Shown: positions 1 through 6,522 of the stretch, one piece after another
Layout: each line of letters opens with the position of its first letter
How positions within the stretch are numbered: the first letter of the stretch is position 1
Source: an uncultured Clostridia bacterium
Lineage (GTDB): Bacteria; Bacillota; Clostridia; TANB77; CAG-508
Reading direction: 5' to 3'
NCBI GenBank assembly: GCA_944393305.1
Contig: CALXZS010000042.1
Location: forward strand, 1-9,567
Length of the DNA: 9,567 bases
Notes under the pieces: generated by a model
The model's input: the letters and a program-made list of their open reading frames with translations, nothing else
The model's database searches: none
What the model was told of the DNA's origin: nothing
Position numbers and translations under genes: made by a program

Positions 1-1384
1 CTCCGTTTACTTTGATGCTTCCTTCTACAAAACTTGTTCCTTCTGGTATTGTGTCTGTTACTTTTGCTGTTCCTTCTACTTTTCCACTATTTGTTACAGT
101 TATTGTATACTCTATTTCTTCTCCAACTACTACTGCTGTTTTATTTGATGTTTTTTCGCTATTTATAATTGGATTATATACTGTAATATCTGATGGATTT
201 GTTGTTTTATCTCCAACTAGAGCAATATTTTCAATTACTTTGCTTTCACCTTCAAAAGCATTTACTGTTACTTCAAAAGTAAGTAATTTTGTTTCTCCTG
301 GATTTAATTCAACATTATTCCAAGTGATATTATTACCATCTACACTAATATTTTCTGCATCAATTCCAGCTGTACTATTTTCTACAAGAGTAGTTCCTTC
401 TGGTGCTGAATCTTTAACAGTAGTTTTAGCTACTTCGTTTCCATTATTTGTTACTGAAATTGTATATTTTACTTTTGAACCTTCTTTTAGTTCATTCATG
501 TTTTCTTCAGAAGAAACTGATTTATTTGTAGAAATTACTGGATTTGTTGTTTCTTCTGAATCTTTTCCATCTGCTATTGCAACATTTTTTATGTCTCCTT
601 CAGTGCTTTCTACTATTACTGTAAAGCTTACTGTTACAGATGATTCTTTATTTACATCAACAAGCCATGTAATTTTTCCATCGCTTAATACACCTTCATT
701 AGATATTGGTGTTTCTGTATCTAATGTAGTTCCTTCTGGAATTTTATCTGTTACAGTAACGTTTTTAGCGTCTACTGTTTTACTGTTATTTTTTACAGTA
801 ATTTCATATGTAATTTTGCTTCCTACTTGAACGCTATTATCTTCTTGGCTAATAGAGTTGATTTTTGCTTGTTTATGTACTTCTAACTCTGGTCTATTTA
901 CTAAAATGTTTGTTGAAACATTTGCTTTATTTAAACCAGCATTTACCCAACCAACTGCTAAACCTTCTCTAACTAATATTTGTCTACCTGTTTCAATACG
1001 GTCTATTTGTGTATATTCTTCATTTGGTAGTTCTTCATCACTGTTTTCGTTATTACTTGTGCCATTATTGCTAACTGTGTTATTGCTGTTAGTTGTTTCT
1101 GTGTTTTCTGTTTCTTCTACATCATTATCACTTGATGTATTATTTGTTTCTTCGACAGAATTCTCAGCAACATTTTCGTCAGTTTCATTGGCTTCACTTG
1201 TTCCGTCTGTTATTATTAAATTTTCACTAGAATTATTTACTACATTTTCGTCAGTACTAGCTTTTATTTCAGCATTTCCCTTGTTATAATAGTAAATTCC
1301 TATTGAAATTCCACCAATTAAAACTAAAATTATTGCTGTGATAATGGCTATTTTTTTGCTTTTATAGCTCATTTTAGTTTTCAT
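1..1384 (-). CDS. N-terminally anchored DUF11-repeat surface protein (partial, 3' end outside window)
   Basis: The reading frame is open from an ATG at 1384 to the left edge, giving 461 visible residues with the C-terminus missing. A GGGGGG ribosome site 7 nt upstream fixes the start. A basic N-terminus and one membrane helix (about 11-33) form a signal anchor. An acidic Ser/Thr/Asn/Glu linker follows (about 40-122), then an unassigned segment (about 123-165) and tandem beta-sandwich repeats of the DUF11 type at about 168-285, 286-405 and 408 onward. Each repeat has a Y-x-I-x-V-x-N core and a VTDxIPEGT-like turn; the second repeat has a degenerate KDSAPEGTT. DUF11 repeats are common in cell-surface stalks and adhesins of Gram-positives, and an adhesive or structural role is inferred here. 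A sortase gene lies 63 nt upstream on the same strand. Whether the missing C-terminus carries a sorting signal cannot be seen. The family assignment is firm; the function is not. Confidence 0.88.
   Translation of the reverse strand, partial: MKTKMSYKSKKIAIITAIILVLIGGISIGIYYYNKGNAEIKASTDENVVNNSSENLIITDGTSEANETDENVAENSVEETNNTSSDNDVEETENTETTNSNNTVSNNGTSNNENSDEELPNEEYTQIDRIETGRQILVREGLAVGWVNAGLNKANVSTNILVNRPELEVHKQAKINSISQEDNSVQVGSKITYEITVKNNSKTVDAKNVTVTDKIPEGTTLDTETPISNEGVLSDGKITWLVDVNKESSVTVSFTVIVESTEGDIKNVAIADGKDSEETTNPVISTNKSVSSEENMNELKEGSKVKYTISVTNNGNEVAKTTVKDSAPEGTTLVENSTAGIDAENISVDGNNITWNNVELNPGETKLLTFEVTVNAFEGESKVIENIALVGDKTTNPSDITVYNPIINSEKTSNKTAVVVGEEIEYTITVTNSGKVEGTAKVTDTIPEGTSFVEGSIKVNG
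1170..1255 (-). repeat. Short direct repeat inside the acidic linker of the DUF11 protein
   Basis: The 14-nt sequence ACATTTTCGTCAGT occurs at 1170-1183 and again at 1242-1255. On the coding strand it encodes a TDENV motif twice (STDENVV and ETDENVA). This suggests the acidic linker grew by local duplication. It is a feature of the coding sequence, not an independent element. Confidence 0.6.
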
Positions 1385-1391
1385 TTCTTTT

Positions 1392-1397
1392 CCCCCC
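1392..1397 (-). promoter_or_regulatory. G-tract ribosome binding site of the DUF11 gene
   Basis: The minus strand reads GGGGGG followed by AAAAGAA and then the ATG at 1384. The 7-nt spacing is ideal. It selects this ATG over the in-frame ATG at 1372, which would be 19 nt away. Confidence 0.75.
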
Positions 1398-1418
1398 AAT
1401 AAATTTTACAAATTTCAG

Positions 1419-1446
1419 ATAATATTTTTACTTTACACTATCTAAA
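1419..1446 (-). promoter_or_regulatory. Possible weak promoter for the DUF11 gene
   Basis: On the minus strand, TTTAGA (1446-1441, 4 of 6 matches to the -35 consensus) is separated by 16 nt from TATTAT (1424-1419, 5 of 6 matches to the -10 consensus). It sits in the 63-nt gap between the sortase stop and the DUF11 start. In sequence this AT-rich such matches arise by chance, so readthrough from the promoter at 3060-3088 is equally plausible. Confidence 0.3.
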
Positions 1447-1447
1447 T

Positions 1448-2029
1448 TTACATTACTTCTCTTGCTTTTGTTATAAGTCTTTTTAAATGTCCATTTGTAC
1501 ATGTAATTAAAGTTACTTCTCTAGTATTTTCATCAATACTTTCTAAACAACTTACATCGTTTGGATCAACTTTATAAATATCAAAAATTTCATAAGTGAC
1601 AGTATTATTGTGCAAATCAGTTAATTTTATTTTGTCTCCTATTTGAAGCCTTTTTACTTTTCCAAACATTGTGCCATTTAGATTGTTATGTCCTGCAATA
1701 GAAAAATTACCAATTGAATTAATTTCTCCACCACTGAATTTTGTAATTGAATATTGCATTGTTGTGTCATTTGTTTTATTTAATATAGGATATTTTATGT
1801 TTATTTCTGGTATTTCAATTATTCCAACTACATCATATCCATTATATTGAATATTTACTTCACTTTCCTCAGTGTTCTGATTTGCAAATTCTTCTTCCAT
1901 TTGCTGTACAACTTCTGCTAATTCATTATCATTTTTTTGACTTTCATAATATCTAAAAGCAATAATGCCTAATATTACAACGGCTAAAAAACATAAAATA
2001 ATTATTATAATATTTATTATTTTTTTCAT
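1448..2029 (-). CDS. Sortase, class D-like transpeptidase
   Basis: This is a 193-residue protein with a single N-terminal membrane helix (about 4-25), a short charged spacer, and a sortase beta-barrel from about residue 65. The family's catalytic elements are visible: His114 in an SIAGHNN context, Cys177 in TLITC, and Arg184 in HLKRLI, seven residues after the Cys. Sortases cleave a C-terminal sorting signal of secreted proteins outside the membrane and join the protein to peptidoglycan or another protein. The small size, N-terminal anchor and TLxTC signature fit class D or a related class; I would not commit to a finer subclass. The start lies 6 nt after the stop of the upstream secreted-protein gene, with only a weak A/G-rich ribosome site, so translation is probably coupled. 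That upstream protein and the downstream DUF11 protein are candidate substrates by position only. Confidence 0.9.
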   Translation of the reverse strand: MKKIINIIIIILCFLAVVILGIIAFRYYESQKNDNELAEVVQQMEEEFANQNTEESEVNIQYNGYDVVGIIEIPEINIKYPILNKTNDTTMQYSITKFSGGEINSIGNFSIAGHNNLNGTMFGKVKRLQIGDKIKLTDLHNNTVTYEIFDIYKVDPNDVSCLESIDENTREVTLITCTNGHLKRLITKAREVM

Positions 2030-2035
2030 AATTTT

Positions 2036-3025
2036 TTATGCTTTCTTATTTTTATTTGCAATTCTATTTTTTACAATTAGTAAAACAACTATTGCTATTA
2101 CAATTATTGCAAATACTATCCATAAAATTATATTTATATCAAATGTAACTGGTAATTTTACAGTTGTTTTTTGTTCTATAACTTCTGGAATATATTCTTC
2201 ACTTTCTTCTCTTTGACAAGTCATGAATTGAACATCTGTTATTTCATCACCATTAGCATTTGTTGCTTTTAACCATATAAGATATTTTTCACCTTCTACT
2301 GTTTCTTCTGGTTCTTTTATTGTATTATTTTCAACTGTATCCCAGTCAGTTGGCATTAATGAATTATATAGATTATAAAAGTCATTTAATTTTAGAATAT
2401 TTGCATAAGAATTTGTTTCCTCTGTAATATTTGCAATTTCTTCAGATAACGCAAAAAATTCTGCATTTTTGCTTCCCTCTTCTGGTTTTACTATTTTGTA
2501 TTCATATGTATATCCTTCTTCAGGTATAATGTTTAGAGTATCTACTTTTGTTTCTTTAGTTACTCCATCAATTACTTCTTCTCTACTTTCTTCAGAGATT
2601 TCAGTTGCTATTCTTTTTGTAGTGTTTGATACATAGTTAATAGTTTCTTGAGTAATTGCATTATTTAAATTAATTTCTTGTGCTTTTACTACTATTTCGT
2701 TATTTTTTTGAATCCACATATAACTGATATTTGAGTCTAAAAAATAAGAGTTATAAATTTCTTCATTTACATACGCTATGTTATTTCCATCATTATCTTG
2801 TAATGAATTAATGAAATTTAACTCTTGTTCACTAACGTTTTTATCTTTTGCAAATGCGAATTTAAAACTCTCATTTAAAATTTCTTGTTTATAAATAAGG
2901 TATTCATCTGTTGTTTTTACTATATTAGTATCTTCTTCTGATGCTTTTACTGGAAATTGCAACAACATCATAGTGGCTATTGCTACAATTAGAAGTACCA
3001 AGCTCTTTTTTAATAGCTTTTCCAT
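2036..3025 (-). CDS. Secreted, C-terminally anchored surface protein of unknown function, possible sortase substrate
   Basis: I do not recognise the family. Starting at the ATG at 3025 gives 329 residues. An in-frame ATG at 3040 is rejected because AAGGGGG lies 5 nt before 3025. The N-terminus is a textbook signal peptide: basic MEKLLKK, a hydrophobic core, and a likely signal-peptidase cut after VKA (residue 28). The ectodomain (about 29-289) is acidic and Lys/Glu/Asn-rich, with a Trp-containing segment near 225-270 (KYLIWLKA) that may be an Ig-like strand set. The C-terminus holds LPVTF (291-295), a hydrophobic stretch (about 297-318) and a basic tail (KNRIANKNKKA). That layout matches a cell-wall sorting signal, except that Phe replaces the Gly of LPxTG. 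A plain membrane anchor is the alternative. The sortase gene begins 6 nt downstream. The gene has its own strong promoter and heads the surface module. Confidence 0.85.
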   Translation of the reverse strand: MEKLLKKSLVLLIVAIATMMLLQFPVKASEEDTNIVKTTDEYLIYKQEILNESFKFAFAKDKNVSEQELNFINSLQDNDGNNIAYVNEEIYNSYFLDSNISYMWIQKNNEIVVKAQEINLNNAITQETINYVSNTTKRIATEISEESREEVIDGVTKETKVDTLNIIPEEGYTYEYKIVKPEEGSKNAEFFALSEEIANITEETNSYANILKLNDFYNLYNSLMPTDWDTVENNTIKEPEETVEGEKYLIWLKATNANGDEITDVQFMTCQREESEEYIPEVIEQKTTVKLPVTFDINIILWIVFAIIVIAIVVLLIVKNRIANKNKKA

Positions 3026-3030
3026 ACTAG

Positions 3031-3037
3031 CCCCCTT
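3031..3037 (-). promoter_or_regulatory. Strong ribosome binding site that decides the start of the secreted protein
   Basis: The minus strand reads AAGGGGG, then CTAGT, then the ATG at 3025. The upstream in-frame ATG at 3040 directly abuts this site and has no good site of its own, so 3025 is the better start. Confidence 0.8.
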
Positions 3038-3059
3038 CATATATAAAATTTATGTACAC

Positions 3060-3088
3060 ATTATATATCAATTTTCTTCATTTGTAAA
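3060..3088 (-). promoter_or_regulatory. Sigma-A-type promoter of the surface-protein/sortase module
   Basis: On the minus strand, TTTACA (3088-3083) lies exactly 17 nt before a perfect TATAAT (3065-3060). Transcription would begin near 3053-3054, giving a leader of about 28 nt that carries the AAGGGGG ribosome site. The promoter separates the surface module from the hydrolase/acyltransferase unit upstream. No operator-like palindrome is obvious around it. Confidence 0.75.
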
Positions 3089-3137
3089 TAATTTTTCGAC
3101 AATTTCCTTATTTTAGTAGTTTGTGTATTATAACTTT

Positions 3138-3701
3138 TTAAATATGAAACTTTCGAATTATTGTTTCTTTTAAATCTTTAGCAGATAAACATACAGTAAT
3201 TAGTAAGTTTATGATAGAAACTCCTGTTGCTATTATTCCTAATATTGGGTTGGTTACTAATTTTTCTGTAATGAATATTATTGGTAAAATACTGAATATT
3301 AATATTATTAGTTGGTATATGGCATATCTAAGGTATTTTTTATGGCTTACTATTGTAAGTATTAGCATTGCTAAGTTTGCTACTATTATGATTATTGGAA
3401 TAGATATGCTAAGTGACCACCCTCTAAAGCCTAATTTATAGTCTATAAATACTGTTAATGCTGAAATTGCTATTGTTTGAACTGTAACATGACCTGCAAT
3501 ATTTACGTTTTTATTTACTGAATATATAACAACTATCCAAATATATATAATTCCACTATTTGCTATTGCTGCCCAGTGTATTTGTGGAGTTGTTAATTTA
3601 TTTATTATTATTAATATTATTGCTACTAACACTGATGAAATGATAGCAATTTTTGTTATCATTTCACCACGATTAGCATTAATTTTCTTTGGATATATCA
3701 T
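3138..3701 (-). CDS. Six-helix membrane protein, DUF6320-like
   Basis: This is a 187-residue, almost wholly hydrophobic protein with about six membrane helices (roughly 17-35, 43-62, 69-87, 100-119, 126-145, 151-171) and a basic C-terminal end. A DYKLGFRGWS segment at 88-97 and the IYPKKINANR opening resemble what I recall of DUF6320 membrane proteins. That match is from memory and needs a profile search. No catalytic motif is seen. Members I recall often begin with a short zinc-ribbon, which is absent here. The gene overlaps the end of the acyltransferase gene by 23 nt, so it is almost certainly translated from the same message. An internal ATG at 3662 (residue 14) is possible, but the residues before it look family-like and the first ATG is kept. 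By context it may handle or present the lipid or acyl substrate of its two partners; this is inference. Confidence 0.7.
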   Translation of the reverse strand: MIYPKKINANRGEMITKIAIISSVLVAIILIIINKLTTPQIHWAAIANSGIIYIWIVVIYSVNKNVNIAGHVTVQTIAISALTVFIDYKLGFRGWSLSISIPIIIIVANLAMLILTIVSHKKYLRYAIYQLIILIFSILPIIFITEKLVTNPILGIIATGVSIINLLITVCLSAKDLKETIIRKFHI

Positions 3702-4962
3702 CTAAAACACCATTACTTTCTATTTTTACTTCTATTCCTTTTTCTTTCAAGAATTTATAAAATCTTTTTTCTATGCTATTATCTTTTAATATTGAAGTAA
3801 ATGTAAAAACCATTTTGTCTTCAAATGTGCAACCTGAACATTTTATTTTTTCTACTGGTTCTGGTGCAATTAGCATAAAGAAATTGTCTATATACGGCTG
3901 ATATTTTCCTATAATACCTATTCTACCTATATTTGAAAATGTTATTGTTGTATATTTTCTTATTTCTATATAACTTAATCTAACAATTATCTTTTTTAGT
4001 TCTAAAGGTATTGTTTTTATAAAAATGTTATTTCCTAATTTTACATTTGATGACATTGTTTTCATAATTTCTTCTTGAGTAAGTCTTTTCTTGAAATCAT
4101 TTTTTACAAATTCTAATATTTTTTCAAAACTATCTAATTCTTCCATATTTGCAATTAAAGTAATATATGAGAAAAAGTTTGACATTGTTTTTGATGGAAA
4201 ATATTTTTTTAAATTTACAGGTATGCATACTTTTATAGGCTTTTTTGAATTTTTATAGTTTTCTTTATATATTGAATATATTAAAACAGCTGTTAGGTAT
4301 TGTGTTATTGTTGCTTCGTTTTTTTGACATTCTTCTTTTAATGCTTTTAAATCTATTATTTCGTGAATTGCTGAAATTGCTCCTAATTTTATTTTTTTGC
4401 CTTTTAATATATATGCCTTTTTATTAGAACTATTACCTTTTGCATGTTTATTGTAGTTTTTTATATAACTATCTTCAGTTGTGTAGTCGATTTTTCTTGC
4501 AAATCTTTCTTCCTTGCTAAATATCTCTGGATGTTTTAATTCAAGATATAAATAAATTATTTCTCTAAAAAATACTACTCCGCTTCCACCATCTGTTAAT
4601 GCGTGAAATATGTCGATATTTATTTTTTTGTCAAAATAGGTTATTTTAAATAAATAATCATTGTTTCTTTTTGGGTCTATGTATTTACATGGATAGTCTT
4701 TTTCTTCTTCTATTATTGGTTTTTTAGTATTTTCTTCTAGATAATACCAGAAAAAACCTGGTTTCATTCTAACCTTAAAATTTTTATATCTTTCTAGTGC
4801 CATTTCTGTTGCTTTTCTTAATATCTCTGGTTCTATTTTTTCTTTTAACAGTGCAGATAACCTAAAAACTGTACTATATTTTTTTCCTGTTGAAATAGGA
4901 AAGATTTTTGCTGAATTATCTAATCTTCTCCATTTCAAATTCTCTCTTTTTGTTTTTAACAT
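3679..4962 (-). CDS. Condensation/alcohol-acetyltransferase-like acyltransferase
   Basis: This 427-residue soluble protein has the two-lobed CoA-dependent acyltransferase fold of the chloramphenicol-acetyltransferase, NRPS-condensation and alcohol-acetyltransferase superfamily. The N-terminal WRRLDNSAKIFP segment (11-22) is typical of the bacterial AATase-like branch. The active-site motif is HALTDG (120-125), with one His where NRPS condensation domains have HHxxxDG; His120 is the expected general base. A PVNLKKYFPSKTMSNF segment (248-263) and TFSNIG (341-346) match the second lobe. Such enzymes move an acyl group from CoA or a carrier to a hydroxyl or amine; the substrate here is unknown. 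No carrier-protein or adenylation domain is nearby, so it is not a peptide-synthetase module. The start follows AGAAAGG with 7-nt spacing, inside the last codons of the hydrolase gene. Confidence 0.8.
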   Translation of the reverse strand: MLKTKRENLKWRRLDNSAKIFPISTGKKYSTVFRLSALLKEKIEPEILRKATEMALERYKNFKVRMKPGFFWYYLEENTKKPIIEEEKDYPCKYIDPKRNNDYLFKITYFDKKINIDIFHALTDGGSGVVFFREIIYLYLELKHPEIFSKEERFARKIDYTTEDSYIKNYNKHAKGNSSNKKAYILKGKKIKLGAISAIHEIIDLKALKEECQKNEATITQYLTAVLIYSIYKENYKNSKKPIKVCIPVNLKKYFPSKTMSNFFSYITLIANMEELDSFEKILEFVKNDFKKRLTQEEIMKTMSSNVKLGNNIFIKTIPLELKKIIVRLSYIEIRKYTTITFSNIGRIGIIGKYQPYIDNFFMLIAPEPVEKIKCSGCTFEDKMVFTFTSILKDNSIEKRFYKFLKEKGIEVKIESNGVLDDISKEN

Positions 4963-4966
4963 TAAT

Positions 4967-6391
4967 TTACCTTTCTAAGGATTCTATCAAGTCCTCATAT
5001 CCTTCTCCATATTCTTTTAAAATCCATATATGTTCTTTTCCTTTATATTCTTTTACTTCAATATTTGTTCCTTGCTCTTTAGCTCTTTCTTCAAGAACAT
5101 GAACGTCCGGATTTAGAATATCATATGTTCCAGTATAAATAGTTATATTTTTTAGTTTAGATAAATCTCCATCTATCGGATTTACTAAATAATCATATAG
5201 ACCTGCTTTTTCTGCATATGCAAATCCTGCTAGTCTTAATGTTTTTACATCTAATTGTTTATCATATTCTTGTACATTGGCTATCTCTGGATTTGTAAGT
5301 CTTACATCAAGCCATGGAGATATTAATATTGTTTTACTAGGAAGTTCTACATTTTCACTACTTAATTTTTCATCTAGTGCTAATGCTATACCTCCACCTG
5401 CTGAATCTCCCATCATTATTAAGTTTTGAACATCTACTTTTTTAATTATTTCTTTGTATAATGGTTCTACCATATTAAATACATCCATATAATTATATTC
5501 TGGAGCAAGTGGATAGTCTGGCATTATAACAGTTGCACCTGTATCACTTATTATTTTTTCCACGAAGTTCCAATGTTCATTATTTATTTCTCCTACATAT
5601 GACCCTCCATGAAAATATATTATTGTAAGTTCTCTTTCTGAAACTTCTTTTGGTGAAATAACATATACTGCTCTATCATTAAAGGTTTCTTTCTCTATTT
5701 CGCAACTATATTCATTTGGAATCTTAGTTTCTCTTGTATTTTTTAACACTATCCAAGTCATAAATACAACTACTATAATTATAAATAATATTCCTAGGGC
5801 AAGTCTAATTATTAGTTTTTTTAGCATTTTTCTTCTTTTTGTTGTTCTTTCTGTGCTTTCGGGATCCATTTCTGTATCTTTTGGATTATTTAATTTTCTT
5901 TCTTGTTCATTTTCGTATTTAGACTTATATTCTCTAAAATCAAATTTTCCTTTTAATATTTCATTACAAATTGCTGAAAATAACATGCTACTACATCCAG
6001 TAATCCAAAATAGTGCAGTTTTATTTTTATTGTTTTCATCTGTATAGTTTATATAAAGGGTATTAAAATCCCTATTAAACTTGTCCCAAGTAAAATTTCT
6101 TACTTTTGCTAAATCAAATATCATTTCGCCATTTTTTGCATAACATTTTAGTTCTTTACTTGTTATTACAGCTTCTAACTTTTGTTTTTCAGTATTTTTT
6201 ATTAATTTTAATATTACTAATGAGACTAACAATATTATTAATGCTATTGCATAACATATCCACATTCTATCTTTTAAGCCTATTAATACCAATAAAGCAA
6301 ATCCAACTAAAAAAATACCTAATATTATTTTCAAATATGTAGTGTTTGTATTAGAATATATTTCTATTCTATCTTTTTCTGGCTTTATCAT
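4967..6391 (-). CDS. Membrane-anchored HSL-family alpha/beta hydrolase with extra N-terminal domain
   Basis: This is a 474-residue protein in two parts. Residues 1-160 hold two membrane helices (about 19-39 and 43-64) and then a small beta-rich region (about 70-150) resembling the PH-like or YcxB-type membrane proteins; that resemblance is tentative. After a charged linker, a third helix (about 194-216) leads to an alpha/beta hydrolase domain (about 235-474). Family motifs are clear: HGGSY (261-265, oxyanion hole), DYPLAPE (292-298), the nucleophile Ser330 in GDSAGG, Asp424 in GTYDIL, and His454 in KEHIW. The hormone-sensitive-lipase family cleaves carboxyl esters of lipids and small alcohols; the substrate here is unknown. 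With an odd number of helices the domain may face the cell exterior, but topology is uncertain. The start has a GAAAGGTG ribosome site 10 nt upstream (6409-6402). It is first in a three-gene unit with the acyltransferase and the DUF6320-like protein. Confidence 0.85.
   Translation of the reverse strand: MIKPEKDRIEIYSNTNTTYLKIILGIFLVGFALLVLIGLKDRMWICYAIALIILLVSLVILKLIKNTEKQKLEAVITSKELKCYAKNGEMIFDLAKVRNFTWDKFNRDFNTLYINYTDENNKNKTALFWITGCSSMLFSAICNEILKGKFDFREYKSKYENEQERKLNNPKDTEMDPESTERTTKRRKMLKKLIIRLALGILFIIIVVVFMTWIVLKNTRETKIPNEYSCEIEKETFNDRAVYVISPKEVSERELTIIYFHGGSYVGEINNEHWNFVEKIISDTGATVIMPDYPLAPEYNYMDVFNMVEPLYKEIIKKVDVQNLIMMGDSAGGGIALALDEKLSSENVELPSKTILISPWLDVRLTNPEIANVQEYDKQLDVKTLRLAGFAYAEKAGLYDYLVNPIDGDLSKLKNITIYTGTYDILNPDVHVLEERAKEQGTNIEVKEYKGKEHIWILKEYGEGYEDLIESLER
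4970..4976 (-). promoter_or_regulatory. Ribosome binding site embedded in the end of the hydrolase gene
   Basis: The minus strand reads AGAAAGG across the last sense codons of the hydrolase, followed by TAAATTA and the acyltransferase ATG at 4962. Having the site inside the upstream reading frame indicates translational coupling of the two genes. Confidence 0.65.
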
Positions 6392-6421
6392 ATATTAGTC
6401 ACACCTTTCATTGTTACAACT

Positions 6422-6520
6422 AAGATGTTTTTGGGGACACCTCCCAAAAACATCTTCAAGCTACCTGATTATGTCAAGCTGTTTTTTGGAGGTGTCCCCA
6501 AAAACATCCCCAAAAACAGG
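6422..6520 (-). repeat. REP-like palindromic element downstream of pheT
   Basis: A 21-bp arm at 6424-6444 is perfectly inverted at 6488-6508, with a 43-nt loop. The left arm also lies in a local hairpin: AAGATGTTTTTGGG at 6422-6435 pairs with CCCAAAAACATCTT at 6443-6456 across a 7-nt loop. On the right, CCCCAAAAACA occurs twice in tandem (6496-6506 and 6509-6518 with its edge), allowing a second local hairpin with GTTTTTTGG (6481-6489). TCAAGCT is repeated directly in the loop (6456-6462 and 6474-6480). The G-tract/C-tract arms in head-to-head order look like extragenic REP/BIME elements mobilised by RAYT-type Y1 transposases; that link is inference. Neither stem is followed by a U-run, so it is not a standard intrinsic terminator, though it could stabilise the 3' end of the pheT message. 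Confidence 0.75.
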
Positions 6521-6522
6521 TT

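Noticed and set aside
12..1289. Long plus-strand open frames at 12-830 and 858-1289
   Set aside because: They are antisense to the DUF11-repeat gene. The minus-strand frame has a signal anchor, a strong ribosome site and recognisable repeats, while the plus-strand products are Ser/Phe/Thr-rich shadows with no start signal.
3026..3040. Upstream ATG at 3040 as start of the secreted protein
   Set aside because: The AAGGGGG ribosome site overlaps the codons after it and is correctly spaced for the ATG at 3025, which also begins a cleaner signal peptide.
6392..6420. TTGTAA-16-TAATAT on the minus strand just before the hydrolase gene
   Set aside because: The would-be -10 touches the start codon, so transcription would begin inside the coding sequence.
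6422..6456. 14-bp hairpin considered as an intrinsic terminator of pheT
   Set aside because: The stem is stable but no U-run follows it on the minus strand (AGTTGTAAC follows). It is better described as part of the palindromic repeat.
6472..6477. Perfect TTGACA on the minus strand inside the loop of the REP-like element
   Set aside because: The hexamer 17 nt downstream is GATGTT, only 3 of 6 matches to the -10 consensus, and other spacings are no better. A promoter for the hydrolase unit here is possible but not supported.
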